Source: Vibrio inusitatus
GTDB taxonomy: Bacteria; Pseudomonadota; Gammaproteobacteria; Enterobacterales; Vibrionaceae
NCBI GenBank assembly: GCA_024346935.1
Contig: AP024878.1
Coordinates: forward strand, 2,604,001-2,668,000
Direction of reading: 5' to 3'
DNA: 64,000 nt
Part shown: positions 10,785 through 19,270 of the stretch, piece after piece
Layout: each line of letters begins with the position of its first letter
Position numbering within the stretch: position 1 is the stretch's first letter
Notes under the pieces: generated by a model
What the model was told of the DNA's origin: nothing
Database searches by the model: none
The model's input: the letters and a program-made list of their open reading frames with translations, nothing else
Program-made: the position numbers and the translations under genes

Positions 10785-12878
10785 TTAACCACGCTCGGCA
10801 ATAATAGCATCAGCCACATTCTTCGGCACTTCAGCGTACTCACTAAACTCCATAGAGTAAGAAGCACGGCCTTGTGTCGCCGAACGCAAGTCAGTTGAAT
10901 AGCCAAACATGACAGACAGCGGAACCTGCGCACGGACAACTTTTAGTCCTGCAGTACCGTCTTCCATGCCTTCAATAATGCCACGGCGACGATTTAGGTC
11001 ACCTACGACACTACCCATCCAGTCTTCTGGCGTGGTTATTTCAACTTTCATCATTGGTTCAAGGAGAACTGGTTGTGCCTTAAGAGCACCATCCCTAAAC
11101 GCCATTGAGGCAGCGATTCTAAACGCTATCTCACTTGAGTCAACATCGTGGTAAGAACCATCGAACAAAGTCGCTTTGACATCCTGCATAGGATAGCCAG
11201 CAAGCACACCATTGATCATTTGCTCTTCGATACCTTTCGATACCGAATTGATGTATTCACTAGGAACCACACCATCCACAATATCGTTCTCAAAAACAAA
11301 ACCTTCGCCCGGCTCTGATGGCTCAAGTTTAAGCCATACGTGACCATATTGGTTACGTTCACCTTGGCGAATAAATTTACCTTCAATTTCAGTTGTACCG
11401 CGAATCGCTTCTCGGTAAGCCACTTGAGGGTTACCTACATTACAACCAACATTGAATTCACGTTTCATACGGTCGACGATGATATCAAGGTGAAGCTCAC
11501 CCATACCAGAGATCAGTGTCTGACCTGTTTCTTCGTCCATCTCCACGTGGAAAGAAGGATCTTCCGCAGCAAGCTTGTCTAAAGCAATGGCCATTTTATC
11601 TTGGTCTGCTTGAGACCTTGGCTCAACCACAATCTGAATAACGGGATCAGGAAACTCCATGCGCTCTAGAATCACTTTGTGGTTCTGATCGCACAAGGTA
11701 TCACCTGTCGTTACGTCTTTAAGACCGATTACGGCTGCAATATCACCTGCACGTACTTCTTTCACTTCTTCACGTTTGTTCGAGTGCATTTGCACAATAC
11801 GACCAAGACGTTCTTTTTTCTGTTTAACTGAGTTGTAGACCGTATCTGCAGTTTTGACAACACCAGAATAAACACGCATAAAGCTCAACGTACCCACGAA
11901 TGGGTCTGTCGCAATCTTAAACGCTAGTGCAGCGAACGGTTCTTTGTCGTCGGCATGACGCTCAACTTCTTTTTCGTTCTCGTCTACACCTTGAATCGCT
12001 GGAACGTCAACTGGCGATGGAAGGAAGTCAACAACAGCATCAAGTACAGCTTGAACACCTTTGTTTTTGAAAGCACTTCCACAAGTTGCCAATACAATTT
12101 CATTGTTAAGAGTACGAATACGCAGACCTTGCTTAATCTCCGCTTCGCTTAGCTCACCCTCTTCAAGATATTTGTCCATCAACTCTTCATTGGCTTCAGC
12201 CGCCGCTTCAACCAAGTTGATACGCCATTCTTCAGCACTTTCAAGCATGTCAGCTGGAATATCTTCATAAGAGAAAGACATACCTTGATCAGCTTCGTTC
12301 CAGCTGATGCGCTTCATCTTGATAAGGTCAACAACGCCAGCAAACTCATCTTCCGCACCTACATTTAGCTGGATAGGAATTGGAGTTGCGCCAAGACGCT
12401 CTTCAATTTGATCGACAACACGTAAAAAGTCTGCACCCGTACGGTCCATTTTATTAACGAACACTAAACGAGGAACACCGTATTTATCAGCTTGACGCCA
12501 AACGGTTTCAGATTGAGGCTCAACACCAGACGCGCCACAGAATACCACTACTGCACCATCAAGTACGCGCAATGAGCGCTCTACTTCGATAGTGAAGTCA
12601 ACGTGTCCTGGGGTATCAATGATGTTGATGCGATGATCTGAGAATTGAGCTTCCATACCGCGCCAAAAGGTGGTGGTAGCCGCAGATGTGATAGTAATAC
12701 CACGCTCTTGCTCTTGCTCCATCCAGTCCATGATTGCTGCGCCATCATGAACCTCACCAATTTTATGGGAGAGACCGGTATAGAATAGAATACGCTCACT
12801 TGTGGTTGTTTTACCTGCATCTACGTGAGCCACGATACCGATATTACGGTAGTGCTCAATAGGAGTTTTACGAGCCAC
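10785..12878 (-). CDS. fusA: Elongation factor G
   Basis: EF-G is the ribosomal translocase and, with RRF, the recycling factor. The 697-residue protein starts [20 protein letters not shown]. It has the P-loop AHVDAGKT at residues 17-24, the switch motif DTPGHVDF, the NKMD motif and the domain IV/V sequences ([27 protein letters not shown]). Length is typical for the bacterial str-operon type. It lies between rpsG and tuf; a strong hairpin occupies the rpsG-fusA gap. Confidence 0.99.
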   Translation of the reverse strand: MARKTPIEHYRNIGIVAHVDAGKTTTSERILFYTGLSHKIGEVHDGAAIMDWMEQEQERGITITSAATTTFWRGMEAQFSDHRINIIDTPGHVDFTIEVERSLRVLDGAVVVFCGASGVEPQSETVWRQADKYGVPRLVFVNKMDRTGADFLRVVDQIEERLGATPIPIQLNVGAEDEFAGVVDLIKMKRISWNEADQGMSFSYEDIPADMLESAEEWRINLVEAAAEANEELMDKYLEEGELSEAEIKQGLRIRTLNNEIVLATCGSAFKNKGVQAVLDAVVDFLPSPVDVPAIQGVDENEKEVERHADDKEPFAALAFKIATDPFVGTLSFMRVYSGVVKTADTVYNSVKQKKERLGRIVQMHSNKREEVKEVRAGDIAAVIGLKDVTTGDTLCDQNHKVILERMEFPDPVIQIVVEPRSQADQDKMAIALDKLAAEDPSFHVEMDEETGQTLISGMGELHLDIIVDRMKREFNVGCNVGNPQVAYREAIRGTTEIEGKFIRQGERNQYGHVWLKLEPSEPGEGFVFENDIVDGVVPSEYINSVSKGIEEQMINGVLAGYPMQDVKATLFDGSYHDVDSSEIAFRIAASMAFRDGALKAQPVLLEPMMKVEITTPEDWMGSVVGDLNRRRGIIEGMEDGTAGLKVVRAQVPLSVMFGYSTDLRSATQGRASYSMEFSEYAEVPKNVADAIIAERG

Positions 12879-12971
12879 GATTGTATCCTCTTATTAGGGA
12901 CTATTGATATTTTAAAAAGAGCTTTAAAAATATGAATAGACCCTATTTTTCCTTTCTGAAAAATAGAGAAA

Positions 12972-12994
12972 TGCAGCGAGCCAAGCTCGCTGCA
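12972..12994 (-). other. Stem-loop in the rpsG-fusA intergenic region
   Basis: TGCAGCGAG (12972-12980) and its exact complement (12986-12994) form a 9-bp GC-rich stem with a 5-nt loop. On the minus strand it is followed by TTTCTCTATTTTT, a broken T tract. A second weaker inverted repeat (CTATTTTT/AAAAATAG, 12943-12966) follows. It could be a partial terminator that lowers fusA-tuf expression relative to rpsLG, or a processing or stability element. Confidence 0.55.
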
Positions 12995-13014
12995 CTAAAG
13001 GTATTACCGAGGGA

Positions 13015-13485
13015 TTACCAGCGGTAGTGTGCGAACGCTTTGTTAGCGTCAGCCATGCGGTGAACGTCTTCACGTTTCTTAACCGCAGTACCTTTGTTCT
13101 CAGACGCGTCTAGCATTTCAGCAGCTAGGCGTTGAGCCATAGATTTTTCACCACGCTTACGCGCAGCTTCAACCAACCAACGCATAGCAAGTGCGTTACG
13201 GCGAACCGGACGAACTTCTACAGGTACTTGGTAAGTTGAACCACCTACACGGCGAGATTTAACTTCTACCGCTGGGCGAACATTTTCAAGAGCTTCTTCA
13301 AATACAGATAAGTGGTCTTTACCAGACTTCTCAGCCATAGTTTCTAGTGCAGTGTAAACAATTTTCTCTGCAGTAGATTTTTTTCCGTCAACCATAAGGA
13401 TGTTAACGAATTTTGCCAGCAGTTCAGATTTGAACTTAGGATCTGGAAGGATCTTACGCTGACCAATAACGCGACGACGTGGCAT
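13015..13485 (-). CDS. rpsG: 30S ribosomal protein S7
   Basis: The 156-residue protein starts [20 protein letters not shown] and carries the conserved [21 protein letters not shown]7 initiates assembly of the 30S head and contacts the E site. In E. coli it represses the str mRNA by binding between rpsL and rpsG; here that gap is 117 bp, long enough for such a site, though no specific structure was assigned. Confidence 0.98.
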   Translation of the reverse strand: MPRRRVIGQRKILPDPKFKSELLAKFVNILMVDGKKSTAEKIVYTALETMAEKSGKDHLSVFEEALENVRPAVEVKSRRVGGSTYQVPVEVRPVRRNALAMRWLVEAARKRGEKSMAQRLAAEMLDASENKGTAVKKREDVHRMADANKAFAHYRW

Positions 13486-13602
13486 AGGAATTCTCCGTTG
13501 TCTTCTTCAGGTTATCCAAAACTTATTCAGTTTCTTCAAAATAAAAATATGAAATTGAGTGTTTGGCCTTACTTAACGCCTTTCTTTAAAAGAAAGTAAG
13601 CA

Positions 13603-13980
<378 letters not shown>

Positions 13981-14045
13981 CTAGCTCCTGATTTACTTAA
14001 AGTAAGCTTTGTGAAAAATCTAAGCCCTATCACACTAGTGCAATT

Positions 14046-14085
14046 AGGGACGCGAAATTCTATTCGGGGATGGGGGGGGTGTCAA
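14046..14085 (-). promoter_or_regulatory. str operon promoter with G8 tract in the spacer
   Basis: On the minus strand a perfect TTGACA (14080-14085) and TAGAAT (14057-14062) are separated by exactly 17 bp. Eight consecutive C residues (G on the plus strand, 14072-14079) make up half the spacer. The discriminator TTCGCGTCCCT is the same as at the spc promoter. This is the best-looking promoter in the window. Confidence 0.85.
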
Positions 14086-14167
14086 GAAATATACAGATCT
14101 TTTTTAACCAGTGAGCAGATCCTTATCAGATCGTGCCTAGATCGGGCATAAACATGTAGAAACAATC

Positions 14168-14440
14168 TTACCAAGTAATGGATTTGCTGTGCTCAGCAGT
14201 GAGATCCACAAATCCAGCAAAGTCGACCGCTTCGATATGAGAAGCACAAACACTCGACAAACCTCGAGCTGTAATGTCAGGTTCAAGCGCTTTAATTTTA
14301 ATCGAAGGTAAAATTACATGCTTTCTGTGTTTAGGATTCGTCGCATACACCGCTTCTTCAACCAATAGCAAAGTGTCTTTTGATGATACATAACGAGATA
14401 GGATTTCTAGACTGTGTAAACGAGATACAATATGAAGCAT
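14168..14440 (-). CDS. tusB: Sulfur relay protein TusB
   Basis: TusB is the smallest subunit of the TusBCD complex, which passes persulfide sulfur from TusA toward TusE and MnmA for 2-thiouridine synthesis at the tRNA wobble position. The 90-residue protein starts MLHIVSRLHSLEILSRYVSS, similar in length to E. coli TusB (95 residues). It is the last gene of tusDCB, 2 bp after tusC, and lies directly upstream of the str operon, an arrangement conserved in enterics and vibrios. Confidence 0.92.
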   Translation of the reverse strand: MLHIVSRLHSLEILSRYVSSKDTLLLVEEAVYATNPKHRKHVILPSIKIKALEPDITARGLSSVCASHIEAVDFAGFVDLTAEHSKSITW

Positions 14441-14442
14441 GA

Positions 14443-14799
14443 CTAAAACCTTAGTATGACATCTGAAGTTGCAAGCTTATGCGCGATTTCTTCACTATCC
14501 AGAACTTCTGCGTCCAAGAACAGTTGTTGCTCCGTAAAGCCTAATTCATTCAAGCTCTCGCGGCACACATAAATCTCTTCGACTTCGTAGAGATCTAACA
14601 AACGAAATGCAGAGATATAATCCCGACTTAGGATAGATTGTGGTTGCTGCTGTTTTAATAGCTGACTCACTCCATCCCCAACAAAAACCAATTGTAAGCT
14701 CTCACTGTAGGCAGAAGTCGCGAGAATAGCATCTAAGCCTTCTCGACCTTGCGCTGTACTGTGTGGGGTACTAGAGAATACAAAGGTAATCTTCTTCAA
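14443..14799 (-). CDS. tusC: Sulfur relay protein TusC
   Basis: The 118-residue protein starts [20 protein letters not shown] and has the DsrF/TusC fold pattern ([20 protein letters not shown]). It is a structural subunit of the heterohexameric TusBCD complex and lacks the transfer cysteine found in TusD. Its start overlaps the tusD stop by 4 bp, so translation is probably coupled. Confidence 0.94.
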   Translation of the reverse strand: MKKITFVFSSTPHSTAQGREGLDAILATSAYSESLQLVFVGDGVSQLLKQQQPQSILSRDYISAFRLLDLYEVEEIYVCRESLNELGFTEQQLFLDAEVLDSEEIAHKLATSDVILRF

Positions 14800-15188
14800 A
14801 ACTGCACTACCCTATCTTGAGTCAATAACGCTTCCGCTAAACTCCCTAGGCCGGATTGCTCAAAGCCATCAGCAAGATTTGATTGAGCAAGCTGGTGCTG
14901 CTCAGATTCATCTTTGCCGACAATACCTCTTCGCAATGCTGCAGCAACACAGGTTTGCAGCAACACGCCATGCTCAGCAGCTAGTTGCTGCCAAGCAGAC
15001 ACTAAATCGAACTCATCATTCGCAGGAACAGTAAGACCATTGCCGTTTGTTACGCCTTGTTGATAAAAGAACACACTCACTAAGCGATGTCCTTTCTTTA
15101 TCAGTGCTTCAGCAAACTGGTAAGCATTTAAACTAGATTGCTCACCATAAACCTCACCACTAACCACTAAGGTGTACGATAGGCTCAA
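14796..15188 (-). CDS. tusD: Sulfurtransferase subunit TusD
   Basis: This 130-residue protein is the DsrE-family catalytic subunit of TusBCD. Cys80, in the motif [13 protein letters not shown], corresponds to the persulfide-carrying cysteine of E. coli TusD. The N-terminus [20 protein letters not shown] is typical. It is the first tus gene and follows yheO after 1 bp, so yheO and tusDCB form one transcription unit. Confidence 0.95.
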   Translation of the reverse strand: MSLSYTLVVSGEVYGEQSSLNAYQFAEALIKKGHRLVSVFFYQQGVTNGNGLTVPANDEFDLVSAWQQLAAEHGVLLQTCVAAALRRGIVGKDESEQHQLAQSNLADGFEQSGLGSLAEALLTQDRVVQF

Positions 15189-15189
15189 A

Positions 15190-15915
15190 CTACTCTTCCT
15201 CAGTCTTACGCTGACGAATATAGAGGTAAACGGTATGCTTAGATATATTTAAGCGATCCGCCACACGGTTAATGGCATCTTTAATATCAAAGATTCCTTT
15301 ATCATACAGTTCCATAACGATCTGACGATTCTTGGTATTGTTAGATACCATCTTGTCCGCATTCACTTCATCGATAGTTCGTTCTACTGTTTGGTCCACC
15401 AGCTCTTCTACATCACTAGCAAAGTTTACTGATGATGCAGCAGCCTCTGCTTCTTCTGTTGGCATGAACGAGTGCAATACTTGAGAGAAGGGGGCGTCTA
15501 GGTTGACGTTAATACACAAAAGACCAATGACTCGATTATCACCATTACGAATAGCTACCGTAATGGACTTCATCAACACTCCACCTTTAGCGCGAGTAAA
15601 GTAAGAACGAGAAAAATTACGCTCAGAACCTTCAATGTCTTTTAGCATTTTCAATGCTAAGTCGGTAATAGGCGAACCGACTTGACGACCAGTATTTTCA
15701 CCATTAGCAATGCGAATTGCAGAGGTATTGAGATCCTCTAGAGAGTGCAGAACGATCTCACAGAATTGTCCAATTAAACTCGCTATGCCATCAACCACAG
15801 CTTCATAAGAACGCAGAATGATCTTGTCATGTTCCGTGAATGGCTTCACATCAACGGATTCCAACTCTAAAAGCGATTCAGTATCAAGAGTTTCTGTATT
15901 CACGCGCTTATCCAT
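15190..15915 (-). CDS. yheO: YheO-family transcriptional regulator
   Basis: The 241-residue protein has an N-terminal YheO PAS-like domain (residues about 25-145, with [20 protein letters not shown]) and a C-terminal helix-turn-helix of the DUF6/YheO type ([14 protein letters not shown], last 20 residues). E. coli YheO (TusR) is linked to the tusDCB genes that follow it, as here. The ligand and target sites cannot be read from this sequence. Confidence 0.9.
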   Translation of the reverse strand: MDKRVNTETLDTESLLELESVDVKPFTEHDKIILRSYEAVVDGIASLIGQFCEIVLHSLEDLNTSAIRIANGENTGRQVGSPITDLALKMLKDIEGSERNFSRSYFTRAKGGVLMKSITVAIRNGDNRVIGLLCINVNLDAPFSQVLHSFMPTEEAEAAASSVNFASDVEELVDQTVERTIDEVNADKMVSNNTKNRQIVMELYDKGIFDIKDAINRVADRLNISKHTVYLYIRQRKTEEE

Positions 15916-16021
15916 GTTTAAAATTCAAATATTAAGTCAAAGTTTATCAGAATATTTGAGAAAAGAGAGTGCTGGCTGAATCAACACCACAATATTCTGA
16001 TCTGAGTCATAAATAAAATAC

Positions 16022-16047
16022 AAAAAAACCGAGGCAAGCCTCGGTTT
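16022..16047 (-). terminator. Rho-independent terminator after fkpA
   Basis: AAACCGAGGC and its complement form a 10-bp stem with a very short loop (16026-16047). On the minus strand it ends in seven T residues. It lies 20 bp after the fkpA stop and upstream of yheO. Confidence 0.88.
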
Positions 16048-16066
16048 CATAAGTGTTTTTTAATTG

Positions 16067-16834
16067 TTACTGAGCCGCTGGAGCTTCGATATCCAATAGC
16101 TCAACTTCAAACACTAGTGTTGAGTTCGCAGGGATAGCCGGAGACTCTTGGTCACCGTATGCAAGCTCTGGTGGAATCACGAACTTGTATTTAGAGCCCA
16201 CTTGCATCAGCTGAACGCCTTCAGTCCAACCAGGAATCACTCGGTTAAGAGGGAATGTAGCAGGTTCGCCGCGCTCAATTGAGCTGTCGAATTGAGTACC
16301 GTCTGTTAGTGTGCCTACATAGTGGACTTTAACAACATCGGTCTCTTTAGGAGTTGCGCCATCGCCTTGCTTCTCTACTTGGTAAAGAATACCCGACTCT
16401 GTTTGCATTACGCCATCTTGTTTAGCAAATTCTGTACGGAAATCTTCACCTGCTTTGATTGCAGCTGCTGATTTCTCTGCTGCTTGAGCTGCCATTTGCT
16501 CACTGACACGAGCATCAAGAGTTTCAAGCGCTTGACGGATCTCATCTTCGTTAAGACCTGCATTACCACCAAACGCATCAGTAATACCTTTAAGTACCAT
16601 CTCATCGCTCAGTTCAATGCCTATTTCTTGAGGTTTCTCTACACTTGCTTTTAAGTAAGTAGCGAACGAAACACCGATTGCGTATGCCGCTTTATCATCG
16701 TCAGAGTTAAATTGCATTGCAGCTGCTTCTGTTGGAGCTGCTGCAGTTTCTGTCTTTGGTGCTTCTTCTTTTTGACAACCTACTGCTAGAGCAACAGTTG
16801 CTGCAAGCAGAGAAAGTTTTAGCATTGGTTTCAT
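16067..16834 (-). CDS. fkpA: FKBP-type peptidyl-prolyl isomerase, FkpA-like, possible lipoprotein
   Basis: This periplasmic prolyl cis-trans isomerase and chaperone has 255 residues from the ATG with a good GGAG site; an upstream TTG would add four residues. It has a FkpA N-terminal dimerisation domain (about 45-140) and a C-terminal FKBP domain (about 155-252: VKVHYVGTLTDGTQFDSS, IPPELAYG). The signal ends LAVGC followed by QKEEAP, which resembles a lipobox with Cys20. E. coli FkpA is soluble, so a lipid anchor would be a difference. The location next to yheO and slyX is conserved. Confidence 0.93.
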   Translation of the reverse strand: MKPMLKLSLLAATVALAVGCQKEEAPKTETAAAPTEAAAMQFNSDDDKAAYAIGVSFATYLKASVEKPQEIGIELSDEMVLKGITDAFGGNAGLNEDEIRQALETLDARVSEQMAAQAAEKSAAAIKAGEDFRTEFAKQDGVMQTESGILYQVEKQGDGATPKETDVVKVHYVGTLTDGTQFDSSIERGEPATFPLNRVIPGWTEGVQLMQVGSKYKFVIPPELAYGDQESPAIPANSTLVFEVELLDIEAPAAQ

Positions 16835-17099
16835 TGAGTTCTCCAAATCATGGCTTCGCCATTTGCTACGAGCACTTTTTAGTGCAGATTATTTATCGTT
16901 AATCTTATTAAAATTAACAAATTACAGATCAGTGTACGAATTATAATTGCGTCTAGACAACTATTAATTGTCATTTCTAAGTAAAATTGCGAGCGATGGG
17001 CTTTTAGACACAGTTATTTATAATAGTTCCCTAAAAGATGAAGGGAATGCTGATCTGGGGTAAACTGCGAGCCATTATCGACTTTATAGGCTCGCTTTG

Positions 17100-17342
17100 A
17101 TGTCCGACACGACTGAAATTTCTACTTTAATTCAGCAACTCAATCAAAAGATTGATGACCTTGAGTGCAAAGCTGCATTCCAAGAACAAACTATCGAAGA
17201 GCTCAATGATGCCCTTAGTCAGCAACAAATTCTTATCTCGAAGATGCAACACCAGATGAAGTATGTTGTCGGTAAGGTTAAGAATATTGACGGCTCTAAT
17301 CTAGCGGATCCAACAGAAGAAACGCCGCCTCCTCATTACTAA
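17100..17342 (+). CDS. slyX: SlyX family protein
   Basis: The 80-residue protein is almost entirely a coiled coil (LIQQLNQKIDDLECKAAFQE through SQQQILISKMQHQMKYVVGK), followed by a short proline-rich tail, which is the SlyX pattern. I start it at ATG 17100; a TTG one codon earlier is also possible. The function of SlyX is not known. It lies divergent from fkpA, as in enterics, but is separated from slyD by an asparaginase-family gene. Confidence 0.9.
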   Translation: MSDTTEISTLIQQLNQKIDDLECKAAFQEQTIEELNDALSQQQILISKMQHQMKYVVGKVKNIDGSNLADPTEETPPPHY

Positions 17343-17371
17343 AGAGGCAAATAGAAACATTGAGCCACTAT

Positions 17372-18313
17372 TTATTCGTCAGCATAGATTTTCACGGTAA
17401 TAGCGCCTTGAGCATCAATGCTGGCGCGATACATCCCTGAACTGTTCATTGCAAAATGAATATCGCCCTTAGAGTCCAAGGCAATCAATCCACCTTCTCC
17501 ACCCATTGCTTCTAGCTCACCATGAATGACCTGCTCACTAGCAACGTGTACATCTTCTTTAAGATAACGCATTCGCGCGGCAAGATCTGATGCTACCGTT
17601 TTACGGATAAAGTACTCACCTACACCTGTCGTCGATACCGCTACATTGCCATTTTCAGCGAAGGTACCCGCACCAATTATTGGACTATCACCTACCCGAC
17701 CAAATTTTTTGTTGGTGACACCGCCGGTACTTGTTGCCGCTGCAAGGTTACCAAAGCAATCTAACGCAACCGCACCTACAGTGCCAAATTTCTTATCGTC
17801 AGGATACTTACTCTCAGATAAAGCGAATATGCCCTTTTCTTTCATGCTTTGTAGCTGTTGGCGTCTGCGCTCTGTGACAAAGTACTCTTCATCTAGAAAT
17901 TCAAAGCCTTGAGAGTCCGCAAATCGGTGAGCACCGTCCGCGATCAAGAAGACATGATCGCTGTTAAGCATCACAGCATTGGCAAGCTCTATGGGGTTTT
18001 TTATGCCTTTAATTCCAGCAACAGCACCTGCATTGAGGGCTTTTCCGTGCATAATTGAAGCATCCATTTCTATTGATTCCTCATGCGTTAAGACAGAGCC
18101 TTTACCTGCATTAAAATGAGGAGAGTTTTCCATCACTTTGACCGCTGCTATTGTCGCATCTGCAGCATCGCCATTAGACTGTAAAATCTCATACCCTGCA
18201 CGAACGGAAGCCTCTAATACAGCAAGCATCTCTTGTTTAAGTTGTTCGCTCATTTTACTGCGTAATATGGTGCCTGCTCCGCCATGGATGGCAATACTGA
18301 TTGGTGGTTGCAT
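17372..18313 (-). CDS. iaaA: Isoaspartyl peptidase / plant-type L-asparaginase (Ntn hydrolase)
   Basis: This family hydrolyses beta-aspartyl dipeptides and L-asparagine. The 313-residue precursor is cleaved autocatalytically to expose the nucleophilic threonine. That residue is Thr178 in KKFGTVGAVALD, matching Thr179 of E. coli IaaA. The family motifs IAIHGGAG (7-14), HFNAGKGSVLT (66-76) and RVGDSPIIGAGTFA (206-219) are present. There is no signal peptide, so it is predicted cytoplasmic. It is monocistronic between slyX and slyD, an unusual neighbourhood for this gene. Confidence 0.9.
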   Translation of the reverse strand: MQPPISIAIHGGAGTILRSKMSEQLKQEMLAVLEASVRAGYEILQSNGDAADATIAAVKVMENSPHFNAGKGSVLTHEESIEMDASIMHGKALNAGAVAGIKGIKNPIELANAVMLNSDHVFLIADGAHRFADSQGFEFLDEEYFVTERRRQQLQSMKEKGIFALSESKYPDDKKFGTVGAVALDCFGNLAAATSTGGVTNKKFGRVGDSPIIGAGTFAENGNVAVSTTGVGEYFIRKTVASDLAARMRYLKEDVHVASEQVIHGELEAMGGEGGLIALDSKGDIHFAMNSSGMYRASIDAQGAITVKIYADE

Positions 18314-18336
18314 AACATTTCCTTCGTCTTAAAACC

Positions 18337-18363
18337 AAAAAAGCCCCCCACTAGGTGGGAGGC
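18337..18363 (-). terminator. Rho-independent terminator after slyD
   Basis: On the minus strand GCCTCCCA and TGGGGGGC (18343-18363, one G-U pair) form an 8-bp stem with a 5-nt loop followed by a run of six T residues. It lies 60 bp downstream of slyD and just upstream of the asparaginase gene. Confidence 0.88.
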
Positions 18364-18422
18364 TCATTATAGCGAAACAATTTTAAAATGCGCTTATCGC
18401 ACATTAAGGTTGTAAAAACCGA

Positions 18423-18986
18423 TTATTGGTTAGAGCAGCAGTCGTCGCCTTTGCCGCAATCGCCTTTGCCACCACAACATTCATGATCATCACCGTGGTC
18501 ATGATCGTGGCCGCAACCGCCTTCTTTGTGAATGTGACCATGTTCGATCTCAGACTCAGTTGCTTCGCGGATAGCTACCACTTCAACATCAAAAGTAAGA
18601 GTTTGGCCAGCTAGCATGTGGTTACCGTCAACGACTACTTCATCACCATCTACTTCAGTGATTTCTACAGGGATTGGACCTTGGTCAGTATCAGCTAAGA
18701 AACGCATGCCAACTTCGATTTGATCAACGCCTTGGAAAACATCAGCAGGAACACGTTGAACCATAGCATCGCTATGCTCACCGTACGCTTCTTCTGGAGT
18801 TACCGTTACACTGAACTTGTCACCAGTAACACGGCCAGCAAGTGCTTTTTCTAAACCAACTACTAGGTTGTTGTGTCCGTGCAGATAATCCAATGGTGCA
18901 TCAACACCCGCTTGATCAACAACTACGCCTTCTTCAAGTTTTACTTGATACGCTAGGCTTACTACTGAGTTATTGTCGATTTTCAT
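18423..18986 (-). CDS. slyD: FKBP-type prolyl isomerase and metallochaperone SlyD
   Basis: SlyD is a cytoplasmic prolyl isomerase and chaperone that binds nickel and helps hydrogenase and urease maturation. I place the start at the ATG preceded by GGAG, giving MKIDNNSVVSLAYQVKLEEG (187 residues). It has an FKBP domain with an IF insert, then a C-terminal tail rich in His and Cys (HKEGGCGHDHDHGDDHECC and KGDDCCSNQ) that is the metal-binding region. The tail is shorter than, but like, the E. coli one. Confidence 0.96.
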   Translation of the reverse strand: MKIDNNSVVSLAYQVKLEEGVVVDQAGVDAPLDYLHGHNNLVVGLEKALAGRVTGDKFSVTVTPEEAYGEHSDAMVQRVPADVFQGVDQIEVGMRFLADTDQGPIPVEITEVDGDEVVVDGNHMLAGQTLTFDVEVVAIREATESEIEHGHIHKEGGCGHDHDHGDDHECCGGKGDCGKGDDCCSNQ

Positions 18987-19072
18987 AGTCACTCCAAAAA
19001 GTTGGTCATTCAACTGTTCAAAAAAGAGGCGCAATAATACAGACTAACCTCTGTTATGGCTAGCGCTTAATG

Positions 19073-19270
19073 CTATTCAGGTTTAAAGATCCCTATTAGG
19101 TCTTGCTCACCCACTTTCTCTTGCTGATCGGCTGGAAGACGCTGCTCTTTGAAATCGCAGCTAACACACTCTACCCATTCAACATTATTCTCTTCCCACC
19201 AGCGCAGGCTATCGGTATCACTGCACTCTGGGCAAGCTGCACCTGCAATAAATCGCTTCTTAATCTTCAT
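19073..19270 (-). CDS. yheV: YheV family putative metal-binding protein
   Basis: This 65-residue protein starts MKIKKRFIAGAACPECSDTD. Two CXXC pairs (CPEC near residue 13 and CVSC near residue 38) suggest a zinc ribbon; WWEENNVEWVECVSCDF is typical of the YheV/DUF2387 family. Its start overlaps the kefB stop by 11 bp, the same pairing as in E. coli. The function is unknown. Confidence 0.88.
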   Translation of the reverse strand: MKIKKRFIAGAACPECSDTDSLRWWEENNVEWVECVSCDFKEQRLPADQQEKVGEQDLIGIFKPE

